Origin: Marinomonas piezotolerans | GTDB lineage: Bacteria; Pseudomonadota; Gammaproteobacteria; Pseudomonadales; Marinomonadaceae | DNA: 64,000 bases | Direction: 5' to 3' | Assembly: GCF_003362755.1 (NCBI RefSeq) | Contig: NZ_QKRA01000002.1 | Location: 558,001 to 622,000 of the forward strand | In this document: piece after piece, positions 37,595 to 46,120 of the stretch | Position numbering within the stretch: the stretch's first letter is position 1 | Layout: each line of letters starts with the position of its first letter | Notes under the pieces: generated by a model | The model's input: the letters and a program-made list of their open reading frames with translations, nothing else | Databases searched by the model: none | Told to the model about the DNA's origin: nothing | Translations under genes and position numbers: made by a program

Positions 37595-38128
37595 TTAGAA
37601 AGGGTGTTTTCGAACTACTACATTATTATTCGCGTCTTTCGATTCCCGTATCAGATCATCTCCTGCCATCGCTCGCGAAGATTTCGCTAAACGATCATAT
37701 AAAACAACGTTTACAGACGCGGCTAAGTTCATGCATCCGATGGTCGGTACAAACACAACATGATCGGCTGCATCCACCACGCTTTGCGCAATGGTTCCGT
37801 CTTCTGGGCCGAAGATGTACAGCGCTTTGTCGGGGTGTGAGAATGCAGGAAGTGGCGTGGCGCCCGGTATCAGATCGACACAGATGATTTGGGTCTCGTC
37901 ATCCACAGCATCGCAAAAATTCATCGCATCTAAATGATCAATGTGCTGTAGCGGGATGGCGCTAGATACCTTTTTTGTATCAGTAGCCATTTTCATGGCG
38001 CGGTCATAACGCGTCCCCGAATACAGCACTTGATCCACCTGATAGCAGCCTGCAGCGCGCATAACGGAGCCGACATTCTCGGTGCTCTTGGGGTTGGTGA
38101 GCCCGATGGTGACAAATTCGGTTTTCAT
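37595..38128 (-). CDS. TrmH/SpoU-family RNA methyltransferase
   Basis: 177 aa single-domain SPOUT enzyme. The family blocks are NPKSTENVGSVMRAAG (about 11-27), LYIFGPEDG (about 103-111) and VPTIGCMNLAASVNVVLYD (about 126-144), the last forming the trefoil knot that binds SAM. It would 2'-O-methylate a tRNA or rRNA ribose; target unknown. Divergent from the XRE regulator and AzlCD operon, 187 bp away. Confidence 0.87.
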   Translation of the reverse strand: MKTEFVTIGLTNPKSTENVGSVMRAAGCYQVDQVLYSGTRYDRAMKMATDTKKVSSAIPLQHIDHLDAMNFCDAVDDETQIICVDLIPGATPLPAFSHPDKALYIFGPEDGTIAQSVVDAADHVVFVPTIGCMNLAASVNVVLYDRLAKSSRAMAGDDLIRESKDANNNVVVRKHPF

Positions 38129-38265
38129 GATTGTTTTTAAAATCTAGAGAAGAAAGGAGGTGCGCATTATAACATTTTAAATGGGAGGCTGATGAACTTA
38201 TCGCTGATCTGAAAAAATAGAATACTTTCTGACCAAAAAGTTAACAAAATAGTTGACTGTCGCTT

Positions 38266-38297
38266 GTTCTATATATAGAACGTTCAATATATAGAAC
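38266..38297. promoter_or_regulatory. Two abutting 16-bp palindromic operators before the XRE-AzlCD operon
   Basis: GTTCTATATATAGAAC (38266-38281) is a perfect palindrome. GTTCAATATATAGAAC (38282-38297) is a second copy with one base different. They abut with no spacer. A -35-like TTGACT sits at 38253-38258 and the first palindrome covers the -10 region. Likely site of autoregulation by the XRE-cupin protein starting 18 bp downstream. Confidence 0.8.
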
Positions 38298-38314
38298 AAC
38301 TTTAGAGTCGCACA

Positions 38315-38845
38315 ATGGATAATCCAAATCTCAACAGTCTGGGACAAAACCTGAAAACCTTACGTATGGCGCAGGGCATATCTTTGTCTCAGTTAGCAAG
38401 CAACGCTGGCATCGCGAAGTCTAATCTCTCTCGGATTGAGCAGGGAGGTGGCAATCCAACCATTGAAACCATTTGGCGTTTAGCAGGACAGTTGAATGTG
38501 CCGTTTGGTGACTTGATTGCAGGAAGCCACGAGTTTGTAGGGGAAAACGGCATTCAAGTTAAGTTAGTCGATCAAGGCTCAGATGACCCAAAAGTGGATG
38601 TGTATTGGATGTCGTGTGCGGCCAATACGATGAAAGAGTCGGAAGCCCATACTCATGGCACGACGGAGCGGCTGACATTGATTAGCGGCGAGCTGTATAT
38701 CGGCCCAAAGGATGCTATGCAGCGACTGACGGCGGGCGATACCTATGTTTTAAAAGCAGATCAGCCTCATAGTTACTTCACAAAAGAGAAGCCTGCCACC
38801 GCAATACTTGTCATTACTTACCCAAAACAAAAGGACGTACCATGA
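38315..38845 (+). CDS. XRE-family regulator with a C-terminal cupin domain
   Basis: 176 aa. HTH_3 domain about 8-65 (ISLSQLASNAGIAKSNLSRIEQGGGNPTIETIWRLA) and a cupin_2 domain about 100-170 (EAHTHGTTERLTLISGELYIG, AGDTYVLKADQPHSYF). This HTH-cupin design senses a small metabolite. The stop overlaps the AzlC start by 4 bp, so it is co-transcribed with the exporter it probably controls, and two palindromes occupy its promoter. The SD is weak. Confidence 0.9.
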   Translation: MDNPNLNSLGQNLKTLRMAQGISLSQLASNAGIAKSNLSRIEQGGGNPTIETIWRLAGQLNVPFGDLIAGSHEFVGENGIQVKLVDQGSDDPKVDVYWMSCAANTMKESEAHTHGTTERLTLISGELYIGPKDAMQRLTAGDTYVLKADQPHSYFTKEKPATAILVITYPKQKDVP

Positions 38846-39570
38846 ATACCGCCACAAATACACTGTCCAGCAATCCATGGAAACAAGGTGCGAAGGACGC
38901 TCTCCCTTTGCTTGGTGGCTATGTTCCTGTGGCGGTTTCCTTCGGTTTAATCTCGGTGCAGTCCGGATTTGGTGTTTTGGAAACCATCTTGGTGTCCGCG
39001 TTTATTTATGCGGGCGCGTCACAATTTCTATTTGTGGCGATGGTGGTCTCTGGTGCGCCATTCTGGCTTGTTATTGTGATGACACTGCTGATCAATTCTC
39101 GCCATCTGGTGTATGGGCCTAACATAGCGCCGTACTTAGAAAAAGATATTCGCTGGGTACCGCTGATGCACTTACTAACCGACCAGATCTTTGCTCTGTC
39201 GCTTACACGGATGCCGACTATGTCAGCGAAGGAGCGCTTTAGGTGGTACGTCAGTGCGGGGATAATTGCGTGGCTAAGTTGGATTTCAGGAACCGCGTTG
39301 GGAGCCATTGTCGGGGATGAGCTGATGCAGCGTTGGCCGCTGATTGGTGAGGTGCTGCCGTTTGCACTGCCAGCTTTATTTTTAGTGATGGTGTTGCCTC
39401 GATGCTCGGATCGCCGTTGGACGATCACTATGGTGGTTGCAACCGCGACAGCTATGTTATTGAAACTGTTCGGTTTTCCTAATATTGCCATTCCTGCAGC
39501 AGCCATTTGTGGTGCCTTGGCCTATTACGCGATTCAATCCCAACCAACTAATAAAGGAGCGATTTCATGA
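38842..39570 (+). CDS. azlC: AzlC-family branched-chain amino-acid exporter, large subunit
   Basis: 242 aa, about seven hydrophobic segments. GYVPVAVSFGL, YAGASQFLFVAMVVSGAP and LINSRHLVYG are the conserved AzlC blocks. It exports branched-chain or other amino acids together with AzlD, which starts 4 bp before its stop. E. coli YgaZH is the functional model for this pair. Regulator upstream in the same operon (4-bp overlap). Confidence 0.9.
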   Translation: MNTATNTLSSNPWKQGAKDALPLLGGYVPVAVSFGLISVQSGFGVLETILVSAFIYAGASQFLFVAMVVSGAPFWLVIVMTLLINSRHLVYGPNIAPYLEKDIRWVPLMHLLTDQIFALSLTRMPTMSAKERFRWYVSAGIIAWLSWISGTALGAIVGDELMQRWPLIGEVLPFALPALFLVMVLPRCSDRRWTITMVVATATAMLLKLFGFPNIAIPAAAICGALAYYAIQSQPTNKGAIS

Positions 39571-39905
39571 GTGGTCACACTTGGATGATTCTACTTAGTA
39601 TTGCGCTGGGCACGTATTTGATCCGCACCTTACCCTATTTATGGATGTCGCGAAAACTGAATAAACAGGCGGCGCAAGGTGGTGTTGGGAGTACACCTGT
39701 TTGGTTAACAATACTGGGGCCCACGATGATTGCCGCCATGTTTGGTACCTCCTTAGTGCCGGTTGAACCCTCGTTTTTTTCATGGATTGCCACGGCGGTT
39801 GGCTGCGTTGCTACGTATTTAATGTGGCGACGCACCCGCTCCATGGGTTATCCGATTGTGGTTGGCGTGTTGGTATTTGGTGCATTGATTGTCCTCTTTG
39901 GTTAA
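39567..39905 (+). CDS. azlD: AzlD-family small subunit of the amino-acid exporter
   Basis: 112 aa, four hydrophobic helices. LIRTLPYLWM at the start and LGPTMIAAMFGTSLVP centrally are typical of AzlD. It overlaps AzlC by 4 bp (ATGA). A hydrophobic partner needed for activity in the homologous YgaZH system. Confidence 0.9.
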   Translation: MSGHTWMILLSIALGTYLIRTLPYLWMSRKLNKQAAQGGVGSTPVWLTILGPTMIAAMFGTSLVPVEPSFFSWIATAVGCVATYLMWRRTRSMGYPIVVGVLVFGALIVLFG

Positions 39906-40014
39906 TCCGTCAGCGGAGATTGCGAAGAGGCTACGCTTACTTCAGCCACTTCGCTTGATCTATTGGCGCTATGATTTATAGTCAGAGACCGTCATATCAA
40001 TACGGGTACCAAGG

Positions 40015-41052
40015 ATGAACACGCGTAAAGCAAAGGGATGGATGGTTGGTATTATTTTGTGCTTTGCACTCGGCTTTGGCGTTGTGCAGTGTTCTGGCCT
40101 CAAAGATTTTGAAGTGAGTGATGGAGACGTCTTAAACCTTTCATTTACGTCCAATACCAATGTTCTAAAAGGCTCGTTAATTTTGCCAAAGCATGTCAGC
40201 ACGCCGCCCATCGCTCTCATTGTTCATGGGGATGGCGCACAGACACGCTTTTCGGACGCCAGCTATTTACCCATGGTGAACTCTTTATTAGACGCTGGCA
40301 TTGGAGTGTTCACTTGGGACAAGCCTGGAGTCGGCGAAAGCACGGGGGATTGGTTACAGCAATCCATGCAAGATCGAAGTGATGAGGTCATTGCCGCTTA
40401 TCGTAAAATACAATCTCTTCCAGAGTTAACAGGCAGTCCGATAGGTTTTCTAGGCTTTTCCCAAGCGGGTTGGGTCTTGCCGATTACGACAAATGCTATG
40501 ACACCTGCGTTTACGGTGCTAGTTGGCGGTGCGGTCAATTGGCGTCACCAAGGGGCGTACTTCACCAAACGTCAGTTGGAAGCACAAGGGCTAAGCTCTG
40601 AGCAAGTGGCTCAACAAGTGGCGGATAATCTGAGTCAAAACGACGCGCTCTTCGCTTCCTCTGATACCCCGAATCCTAGTCTGCGCCCTGATATGGACCC
40701 CAAGCGCTTTGCGTTTGTTGCACGCAATTATATAAATGATGCGACATCTTATTTAGGAACAATGCAGGGGCCCGTTTTAGCGCTTTGGGGAGCCAATGAT
40801 AAGAATGTCGATCCATTTTTTAATCAAGCCATCTACCAGCATAAACTTCGCCCTGACCAAGCGCAAAGTACGCTCATTGTTCAGCAGGCCACCCACGGAT
40901 TATTAAACTCAGAAAGGTTCAATTATCAGTTACCGTCCGAATGGCCACTTTGGAACACTGGGATATTTATCTTAATGGGGCGTCACGCCTATGCTCCCAA
41001 TGCGTTGGATGCCATAGAGGGATGGATACACCAAGTGACCCAAAGCAATTAG
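40015..41052 (+). CDS. Exported or membrane-anchored alpha/beta-hydrolase
   Basis: 345 aa. An N-terminal hydrophobic helix (about 9-25) ends in VVQCS; a lipobox is not convincing. The hydrolase core has VHGDG (70-74), TWDKPGVGEST (100-110) and nucleophile elbow GFSQAG with Ser149. The acid is in LALWGANDKNVD and the base in ATHGLL. Acts on an ester or amide of unknown identity outside the cytosol. 110 bp follow AzlD, and the next gene is convergent. Confidence 0.85.
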   Translation: MNTRKAKGWMVGIILCFALGFGVVQCSGLKDFEVSDGDVLNLSFTSNTNVLKGSLILPKHVSTPPIALIVHGDGAQTRFSDASYLPMVNSLLDAGIGVFTWDKPGVGESTGDWLQQSMQDRSDEVIAAYRKIQSLPELTGSPIGFLGFSQAGWVLPITTNAMTPAFTVLVGGAVNWRHQGAYFTKRQLEAQGLSSEQVAQQVADNLSQNDALFASSDTPNPSLRPDMDPKRFAFVARNYINDATSYLGTMQGPVLALWGANDKNVDPFFNQAIYQHKLRPDQAQSTLIVQQATHGLLNSERFNYQLPSEWPLWNTGIFILMGRHAYAPNALDAIEGWIHQVTQSN

Positions 41053-41187
41053 CTCATCCCCTTGGTGTTCCCCTTATTCGGAGCCCTTTTTCGAAACGAG
41101 CTGGATTTCGCGCGATTGCCACATGTGTTCATGTCACAATCGCCAAGGGACAGCATCTTCAAGCGTATGTAAGGTTCGCCTACATCG

Positions 41188-42123
41188 CTAGTCTGCCTCT
41201 AATTTGTCAATGCTGGTCTGCTGAATAGATGCTTTCAGAAAGTAGTGGCGGTAAAGCTGGTAAAAGCGTGTGATGTGTTGCGGCTTCTCGCCTTTGTATT
41301 GATGCAAAAAATAGAAGTGCCAGTCCCTGCCTCGAGCGCTTGGTAAGACTCGTTGTAGATCTCCATTTTCAACGTGAGACATGACTAAGAATTCAGGTAG
41401 GAGCGCTATTCCCATATCCAATAATGCAGCCTCAAGCCCTGTCGCTAAGGTGTTTACCTTGGTGCTATGGCGAATAGACATTAATTGCTTGTTTGCCAAA
41501 TGATTGTCGAATACTTCTATTTTGGCGCGGTGCCATGTTGTAGCGATGTACTTATGATTGGTGAGGTCATCAAGGGTGTTAGGGAGCCCATATTGACCAA
41601 TGTATCGAGGAGAGGCGCAGAACACTTCGGACACGGTACTGATAGGTAGCGCACGATAGTCGCATGTCTTTAAGTCGCCACCAAAAATGGCCGCGTCGAG
41701 ATTGTGCTCTATCAGATCTTGCCATTTTTCAGTGACTACCACCTCCGGCGTCAACAGAGGAAACTCAATACACAATTGTCGAATCGCCGGCATTACGATT
41801 TCTTTTTCAGAAAAGGGCGGGACAGATACCCTAAACACGCCACTGGGCTGAGCTTTTATTTGGTTCAACTCCTTAAACGCCATCGTGAGCTGTTGGTCTA
41901 AAAGCTCACTGCGGGCAAGCAAGGTTTCTCCCGCTGAGGTTAATACCATCCCCCTTGTGCTGCGTATGAGAAGCTGCTGCCCTATGGCTTCCTCTAAGCG
42001 TTTAACCTGTTGGCTCACGGCGGATTTACTCATCCCCAGATTTTTGGCAGCAGCGGTGTAAGAGCACTTGGTGGCCACTTCCGAAAACACTAGCAGTAGT
42101 GGCGCCAGCTTAATATTGTTCAT
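41188..42123 (-). CDS. LysR-family transcriptional regulator
   Basis: 311 aa. HTH about 8-66 (SYTAAAKNLGMSKSAVSQQVKRLEEAIG), then an effector domain of about 90-300 in the style of the CrgA/PrtR group. It is divergent from the small ORF and DUF2867 pair at 42218, which begin 95 bp away, its likely targets. Confidence 0.9.
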   Translation of the reverse strand: MNNIKLAPLLLVFSEVATKCSYTAAAKNLGMSKSAVSQQVKRLEEAIGQQLLIRSTRGMVLTSAGETLLARSELLDQQLTMAFKELNQIKAQPSGVFRVSVPPFSEKEIVMPAIRQLCIEFPLLTPEVVVTEKWQDLIEHNLDAAIFGGDLKTCDYRALPISTVSEVFCASPRYIGQYGLPNTLDDLTNHKYIATTWHRAKIEVFDNHLANKQLMSIRHSTKVNTLATGLEAALLDMGIALLPEFLVMSHVENGDLQRVLPSARGRDWHFYFLHQYKGEKPQHITRFYQLYRHYFLKASIQQTSIDKLEAD

Positions 42124-42217
42124 TTAAATAAACGCTTTGTTAAATTTGCGGGCATTGTTCACTTATAAGATCAAGCATAAGCTAAGTTCATCCCAAAGAA
42201 CACAAGGAAACAAGCGT

Positions 42218-42358
42218 ATGGCTAGCGTTGTGATGGTTGACTTAACCGTGATGAATCCAGAAAAACGAACGGAATGCTGCGCTCTGGTACTAGAGACACT
42301 TGTATCAAAACAAAACGGTACGCGCCCATTTATCTTCGAAGAGGGGGCTTTTCAATGA
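42218..42358 (+). CDS. Small 46-aa protein, possible fragment of an antibiotic-monooxygenase-type fold
   Basis: 46 aa. ATG 42218 has AAGGA 9 nt upstream. Its stop overlaps the DUF2867 start by 4 bp (ATGA), so the pair is coupled and the ORF is likely translated. VVMVDLTVMNPEKRTECCALVLETL resembles the first strand and helix of ABM/EthD-like dimeric ferredoxin folds, but only half of that fold is present. It may be a decayed gene retaining a leader role, or a short peptide of new type. Named on motif only. Confidence 0.45.
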   Translation: MASVVMVDLTVMNPEKRTECCALVLETLVSKQNGTRPFIFEEGAFQ

Positions 42359-42807
42359 ACGTGATCGCAACTGAATTACCACCCCATAGCGCTCTGCATG
42401 AACGTATAAGAGAAAGAGATTTTATTGATTGCTATCGTGTCGCTAGTGCACTTTCTCCGCGACAAGCGGCTGAGATCATTACCTCTTTTCCGTCCTGGGC
42501 GGGCTTACTTCTAGCCATTCGAAACGGCATCACCAAGCCATTTGGTCTCTTGAGTGAAGGGCCATCAAGTGACAATAGCGTTGGTATTTTCCCTGTGGAA
42601 TTGGAGCACGATCGTGAGCTGATAGCGGGGTTTAATGACAAACATTTGGACTTCAGAGTGACGGTCATGTCTGATCAAGGATACATCTACCTCGCGACGT
42701 GGGTGCATACTCATAACCTTGCGGGAGCTTTGTACCTGAAAACCATTTTGCCGTTTCATATACTCATTGTTCGGGATGCTTTGAACCGTGTTCGGCTTGA
42801 AGGGTGA
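42355..42807 (+). CDS. DUF2867 family protein
   Basis: 150 aa from ATG 42355, coupled to the preceding ORF. The DUF2867 pattern is present: DCYRVASALSPRQAAEIITSFP near the start, WAGLLLAIRN, and the end ILPFHILIVRDALNRV. Function of the family is unknown; it resembles the START-like ligand-binding proteins that accompany SDR proteins. LysR divergent at 41188 is a plausible controller. Confidence 0.8.
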   Translation: MNVIATELPPHSALHERIRERDFIDCYRVASALSPRQAAEIITSFPSWAGLLLAIRNGITKPFGLLSEGPSSDNSVGIFPVELEHDRELIAGFNDKHLDFRVTVMSDQGYIYLATWVHTHNLAGALYLKTILPFHILIVRDALNRVRLEG

Positions 42808-42897
42808 ACGGCTCTGATCACACAGCCAAGGCGTTGATATTAAAGCGCATCCAGTCGATGATGTTTGCGCACTATAAAAAATTAGGAGGAATAGACA

Positions 42898-43194
42898 ATC
42901 GCTAACTACAAGTTTAAGGCCTCCTTGTGGAGGTCTTTTGGCCCGAGTGGCTGGTATTTTCTGACCTTGCCGAGCACCATTGCCCATGAAATACGTCTGT
43001 TCAATAAGGGGAATGAGTCGGGATGGGGGCGGCTGCGCGTCACGGCTAAGATCAATGCTAATCGCTGGGAAACCTCAATCTGGTTCGATTCCAAAGCAAA
43101 TAGCTACCTTCTCCCCATTAATGCAAAAGTAAGGAAGTCTGAATCTCTGACGGAAGGCTCGCTTATTGAAGCAAAGGTCATCACGAAATATTGA
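42898..43194 (+). CDS. DUF1905 family protein, apparently with an ATC start codon
   Basis: 98 aa if initiated at ATC 42898, 8 nt after a near-perfect SD (AGGAGG at 42884-42889). The family consensus begins M-x-Y-K-F-x-A-x-L-W, and the frame reads (I)ANYKFKASLW from that codon, so the beginning of the gene is here. The first canonical alternative, TTG at 42925, would cut the first strand. GWYFLTLP and the NSYLLPINAKVRKSE end identify DUF1905. Role unknown; the family is an OB-like fold. Either a genuine rare start or a point mutation from ATG. Confidence 0.72.
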   Translation: MANYKFKASLWRSFGPSGWYFLTLPSTIAHEIRLFNKGNESGWGRLRVTAKINANRWETSIWFDSKANSYLLPINAKVRKSESLTEGSLIEAKVITKY

Positions 43195-43436
43195 AACCAT
43201 ACAAAAGGTCTCAAACAGAGTGAATAACTCGCTTCACAAACTAAGCGTACGGAAATGCTCTGACGTCCGCATCAAGTCAAAAATTCACTGCCTAAGTTTA
43301 CCTGCAACATATGACATTAAAATGTAACCTGAGTAGCCTTTCTAGGATGGTCAATATAAAGCCATTGAATTACTATAAGAAATGGTGATTTTATGCTCAT
43401 ATCTTGAGCTGTAGGTATGTTGTCCATAGGGATGTT

Positions 43437-44930
43437 ATGAAGAGAAATACATTTTTGACTAGAAGCGCGCTCGGCGGGTTGTATCTGCTTCTATTCAGCT
43501 TAGCTGGGATGCTGTATGGACAAGACATATTAACGGCTGATGAACGACGCTGGTTGGCAGAACAACCTGTGATTCGTTTTGCTCCTGCACCCAATTATCC
43601 CCCGGTTGAGTTTTTCGATGAAAACAATGAATACCAAGGGATCACGGCTGATTTTATTAAGCTCATCGATCAGCAATTTGATTTGGGGCTGAAGCTAGAG
43701 ATTGTACAGCTTGCGAGCTGGAGTGAAGTGGTGGCTGAAGGGCGCTCTCGAGGCATTGATATGTGGGGCGCTGCTGAGAAAACCGCAGAACGCAGCCAAT
43801 ACATGCAGTTTACTCGACCCTACATACGCCTGCCTGCAGTAATTATCGTGCGCAATGAGTTTGCTGGAGAAGGCATCGATGCGCTCAAAGGCAAAAAAGT
43901 CGTCGGTATCGAAAATTACGCATCTTATGAACATCTGCAAGAGAAATACCCGCACCTTAATACGCTGCCTGTTCCAGATATAGAGACCGGATTGCGGATG
44001 GTGTCTTATGGGGCGGCGGATGCAATCGTCGCGACCAACGCCGCGGCGATTTACTACATTGAAAAAAATGGCCTGACGAACCTTAAAGTAGCAGGAGAGT
44101 CGGGCTTTGAGTGGAATTTACGCTTCGCCGTCCGAGATGATTGGGCACCGCTGTTGTCCATTATGCAAAAAGGCTTAGACAGTATTACCGCGCAGCAAAA
44201 GCGGGATATATACCGGTACTGGATCAATTTAGATTCATCATCGGGCAGTGGTCGCTCCACCAAGGACTATCTGCTTATCGCTAGTGTTAGCGGCTTGGTA
44301 GTGATTCTATTGGCCCTTTTGGGCTGGGGGTTACGGAGAAGAGCCAGACTGAAAATGCAGCGGCTCACCCAACGCATTGAAGAGCAAAAAAAGAGAGAAG
44401 AAGAACTCAAAAATCTCGCGACGACCGATGAATTAACGGGGACATACAACCGTCGTGCTATTTTGGACATGGCGCATACAAATTATCAAACCTGTCTGGA
44501 TGAAGATCGACCGTTTAGCGTACTGTTGATTGATATCGACCACTTTAAGCAAGTGAATGATCAGTACGGCCATGAGGTCGGAGATAGAGTGATCAGGGCG
44601 GTTGTCAATGTTTGCAGCGCTGTGCTGAAGGACAAGAGTATCGGCCATATTGGCCGTCTTGGTGGCGAAGAGTTTGTGATAATCCTGCCGAAAATTGATC
44701 AAATGGAGGCGCACTCCGTAGCCGAGCAGCTACGAGAATGTATCGAAAAAGAGCCTATTGAAGTTGTCGGAAACGCTTTGTACTTTGCTACGGTAAGCAT
44801 CGGTTTGGCGTCTTTGGAGTCCACTGAAAAATTCGATGAGCTGCTTAATAGGGCGGATCTGGCGATGTATCAGGCGAAAAAGGCTGGCCGTAATCGTGTC
44901 GCCATTTGGCGCGAGCGAGTTACAGGTTAA
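43437..44930 (+). CDS. Diguanylate cyclase with a fused periplasmic solute-binding sensor (SBP_bac_3-GGDEF)
   Basis: 497 aa from ATG 43437 (AGGG upstream; ATG 43404 is an alternative). Signal anchor about 15-30. SBP_bac_3 domain about 30-255 (FAPAPNYPPVEFFDENNEYQG, LKGKKVVGIE, YGAADAIVATNAAA). Transmembrane helix about 270-291, coiled coil, and GGDEF domain about 330-497 with LIDIDHFKQVNDQYGH and GGEEF at 409-413. The RxxD inhibitory site is absent (KSIG in its place). It would produce c-di-GMP in response to a small solute. Compare the split version at 31374/32632. Confidence 0.92.
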   Translation: MKRNTFLTRSALGGLYLLLFSLAGMLYGQDILTADERRWLAEQPVIRFAPAPNYPPVEFFDENNEYQGITADFIKLIDQQFDLGLKLEIVQLASWSEVVAEGRSRGIDMWGAAEKTAERSQYMQFTRPYIRLPAVIIVRNEFAGEGIDALKGKKVVGIENYASYEHLQEKYPHLNTLPVPDIETGLRMVSYGAADAIVATNAAAIYYIEKNGLTNLKVAGESGFEWNLRFAVRDDWAPLLSIMQKGLDSITAQQKRDIYRYWINLDSSSGSGRSTKDYLLIASVSGLVVILLALLGWGLRRRARLKMQRLTQRIEEQKKREEELKNLATTDELTGTYNRRAILDMAHTNYQTCLDEDRPFSVLLIDIDHFKQVNDQYGHEVGDRVIRAVVNVCSAVLKDKSIGHIGRLGGEEFVIILPKIDQMEAHSVAEQLRECIEKEPIEVVGNALYFATVSIGLASLESTEKFDELLNRADLAMYQAKKAGRNRVAIWRERVTG

Positions 44931-45134
44931 TTTCTCCAAAGAAGCGCGAAAGAAACCCAGTCAGACAGATCAAATTTTCATTTATCTTGATGGCGAATGA
45001 CTAGGTGCCATTATCCACTGTCTCTTTTAGTCACGTTATAAAAGAACGCTCGCTTTCTGTTAATATGCTGCGCCGATTCAAAAAATACTCTGGACACGCC
45101 GCGCCAGCATGTTGCTTATCAACAGGAATGAGAC

Positions 45135-45953
45135 ATGATTCACCTGCAAAACTACTTCAACCGCATCAATTACCAAGGCTCTACGACCCCTGAGCTTGCA
45201 ACCTTAAAAGCCATTCACGCGCTGCACCCGGCGCATATACCCTTTGAGAATATAGACGTGCTACTTGATCGAGGCATTAGTCTAGAACTCGACAGCATCC
45301 AGCAAAAATTAATTGGTCATCGTCGCGGTGGTTACTGTTTTGAGCACAATGCTCTATTTATGGAAGTGCTCCAACAGCTAGGGTTTGAAGTCGAATCCTT
45401 AATGGCGCGTACTGTTTGGAGACAACCCGATAATACGCCTCTTGGCCCAAGAACCCATCAGGTACTGCGAGTTAGAATTGACGGCGAATGGTGGCTAGCA
45501 GATGTCGGTTTTGGCGGAATGGTACTGACCGATCCAATACGTTTGGAAACGGATGAGGAGCAACAGGGACAACACGAAGCATTTCGTTTTAAGGCTCACG
45601 AACACGGCTGGCTGTTGCAGGTTAACATTCAGGAAGAATGGCAAGATCTATACGACATTGGCAACCAGCCTCAGGAGCCGATTGATATGGATGTTGCGAA
45701 CTGGTTTACCTCAGCAAGCCCCAACTCCAAATTTCGCCACAACTTAATGATGGCACGGGCCACACCAGATACTCGCTACGCACTGCTGAACAATCGCCTA
45801 ACGGTTCGCCCACGCAACGGTACAGCGGAGCAAAGAGAATTAACCCCTGAGCAACTAGCCGCAGCGTTAGAAGAGTGCTTCGAGCTAACGGTAGAACGCG
45901 AATGGATACCACTGCTGGAAAGGATTGTAGAAAAAGGTAATTTGTCATCATAA
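45135..45953 (+). CDS. nat: Arylamine N-acetyltransferase
   Basis: 272 aa, the usual size. The triad is visible: Cys68 in RGGYCFEHN, His108 in GPRTHQVL and Asp123 in WLADVGFGG. It transfers acetyl groups from acetyl-CoA to arylamines or hydrazines. Its position beside a GGDEF gene and a lipoprotein gives no pathway clue. Preceded by AATGAG with an SD-like AGGAATGAG. Confidence 0.92.
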   Translation: MIHLQNYFNRINYQGSTTPELATLKAIHALHPAHIPFENIDVLLDRGISLELDSIQQKLIGHRRGGYCFEHNALFMEVLQQLGFEVESLMARTVWRQPDNTPLGPRTHQVLRVRIDGEWWLADVGFGGMVLTDPIRLETDEEQQGQHEAFRFKAHEHGWLLQVNIQEEWQDLYDIGNQPQEPIDMDVANWFTSASPNSKFRHNLMMARATPDTRYALLNNRLTVRPRNGTAEQRELTPEQLAAALEECFELTVEREWIPLLERIVEKGNLSS

Positions 45954-46120
45954 AGGAAGCAGATGAATGTAGGGCAGAAAGGTGTGAGTTCTCAATTATT
46001 CACTTCTAGTAAGGTGCGCAACAGAGAAAGTATTAACTTCTCTTAATCGCTTGCTTATAATCTCACCTGCAACATACATCATTAGACCATTGACGGTCGT
46101 TTAGTATAAAGGAGTATAAA

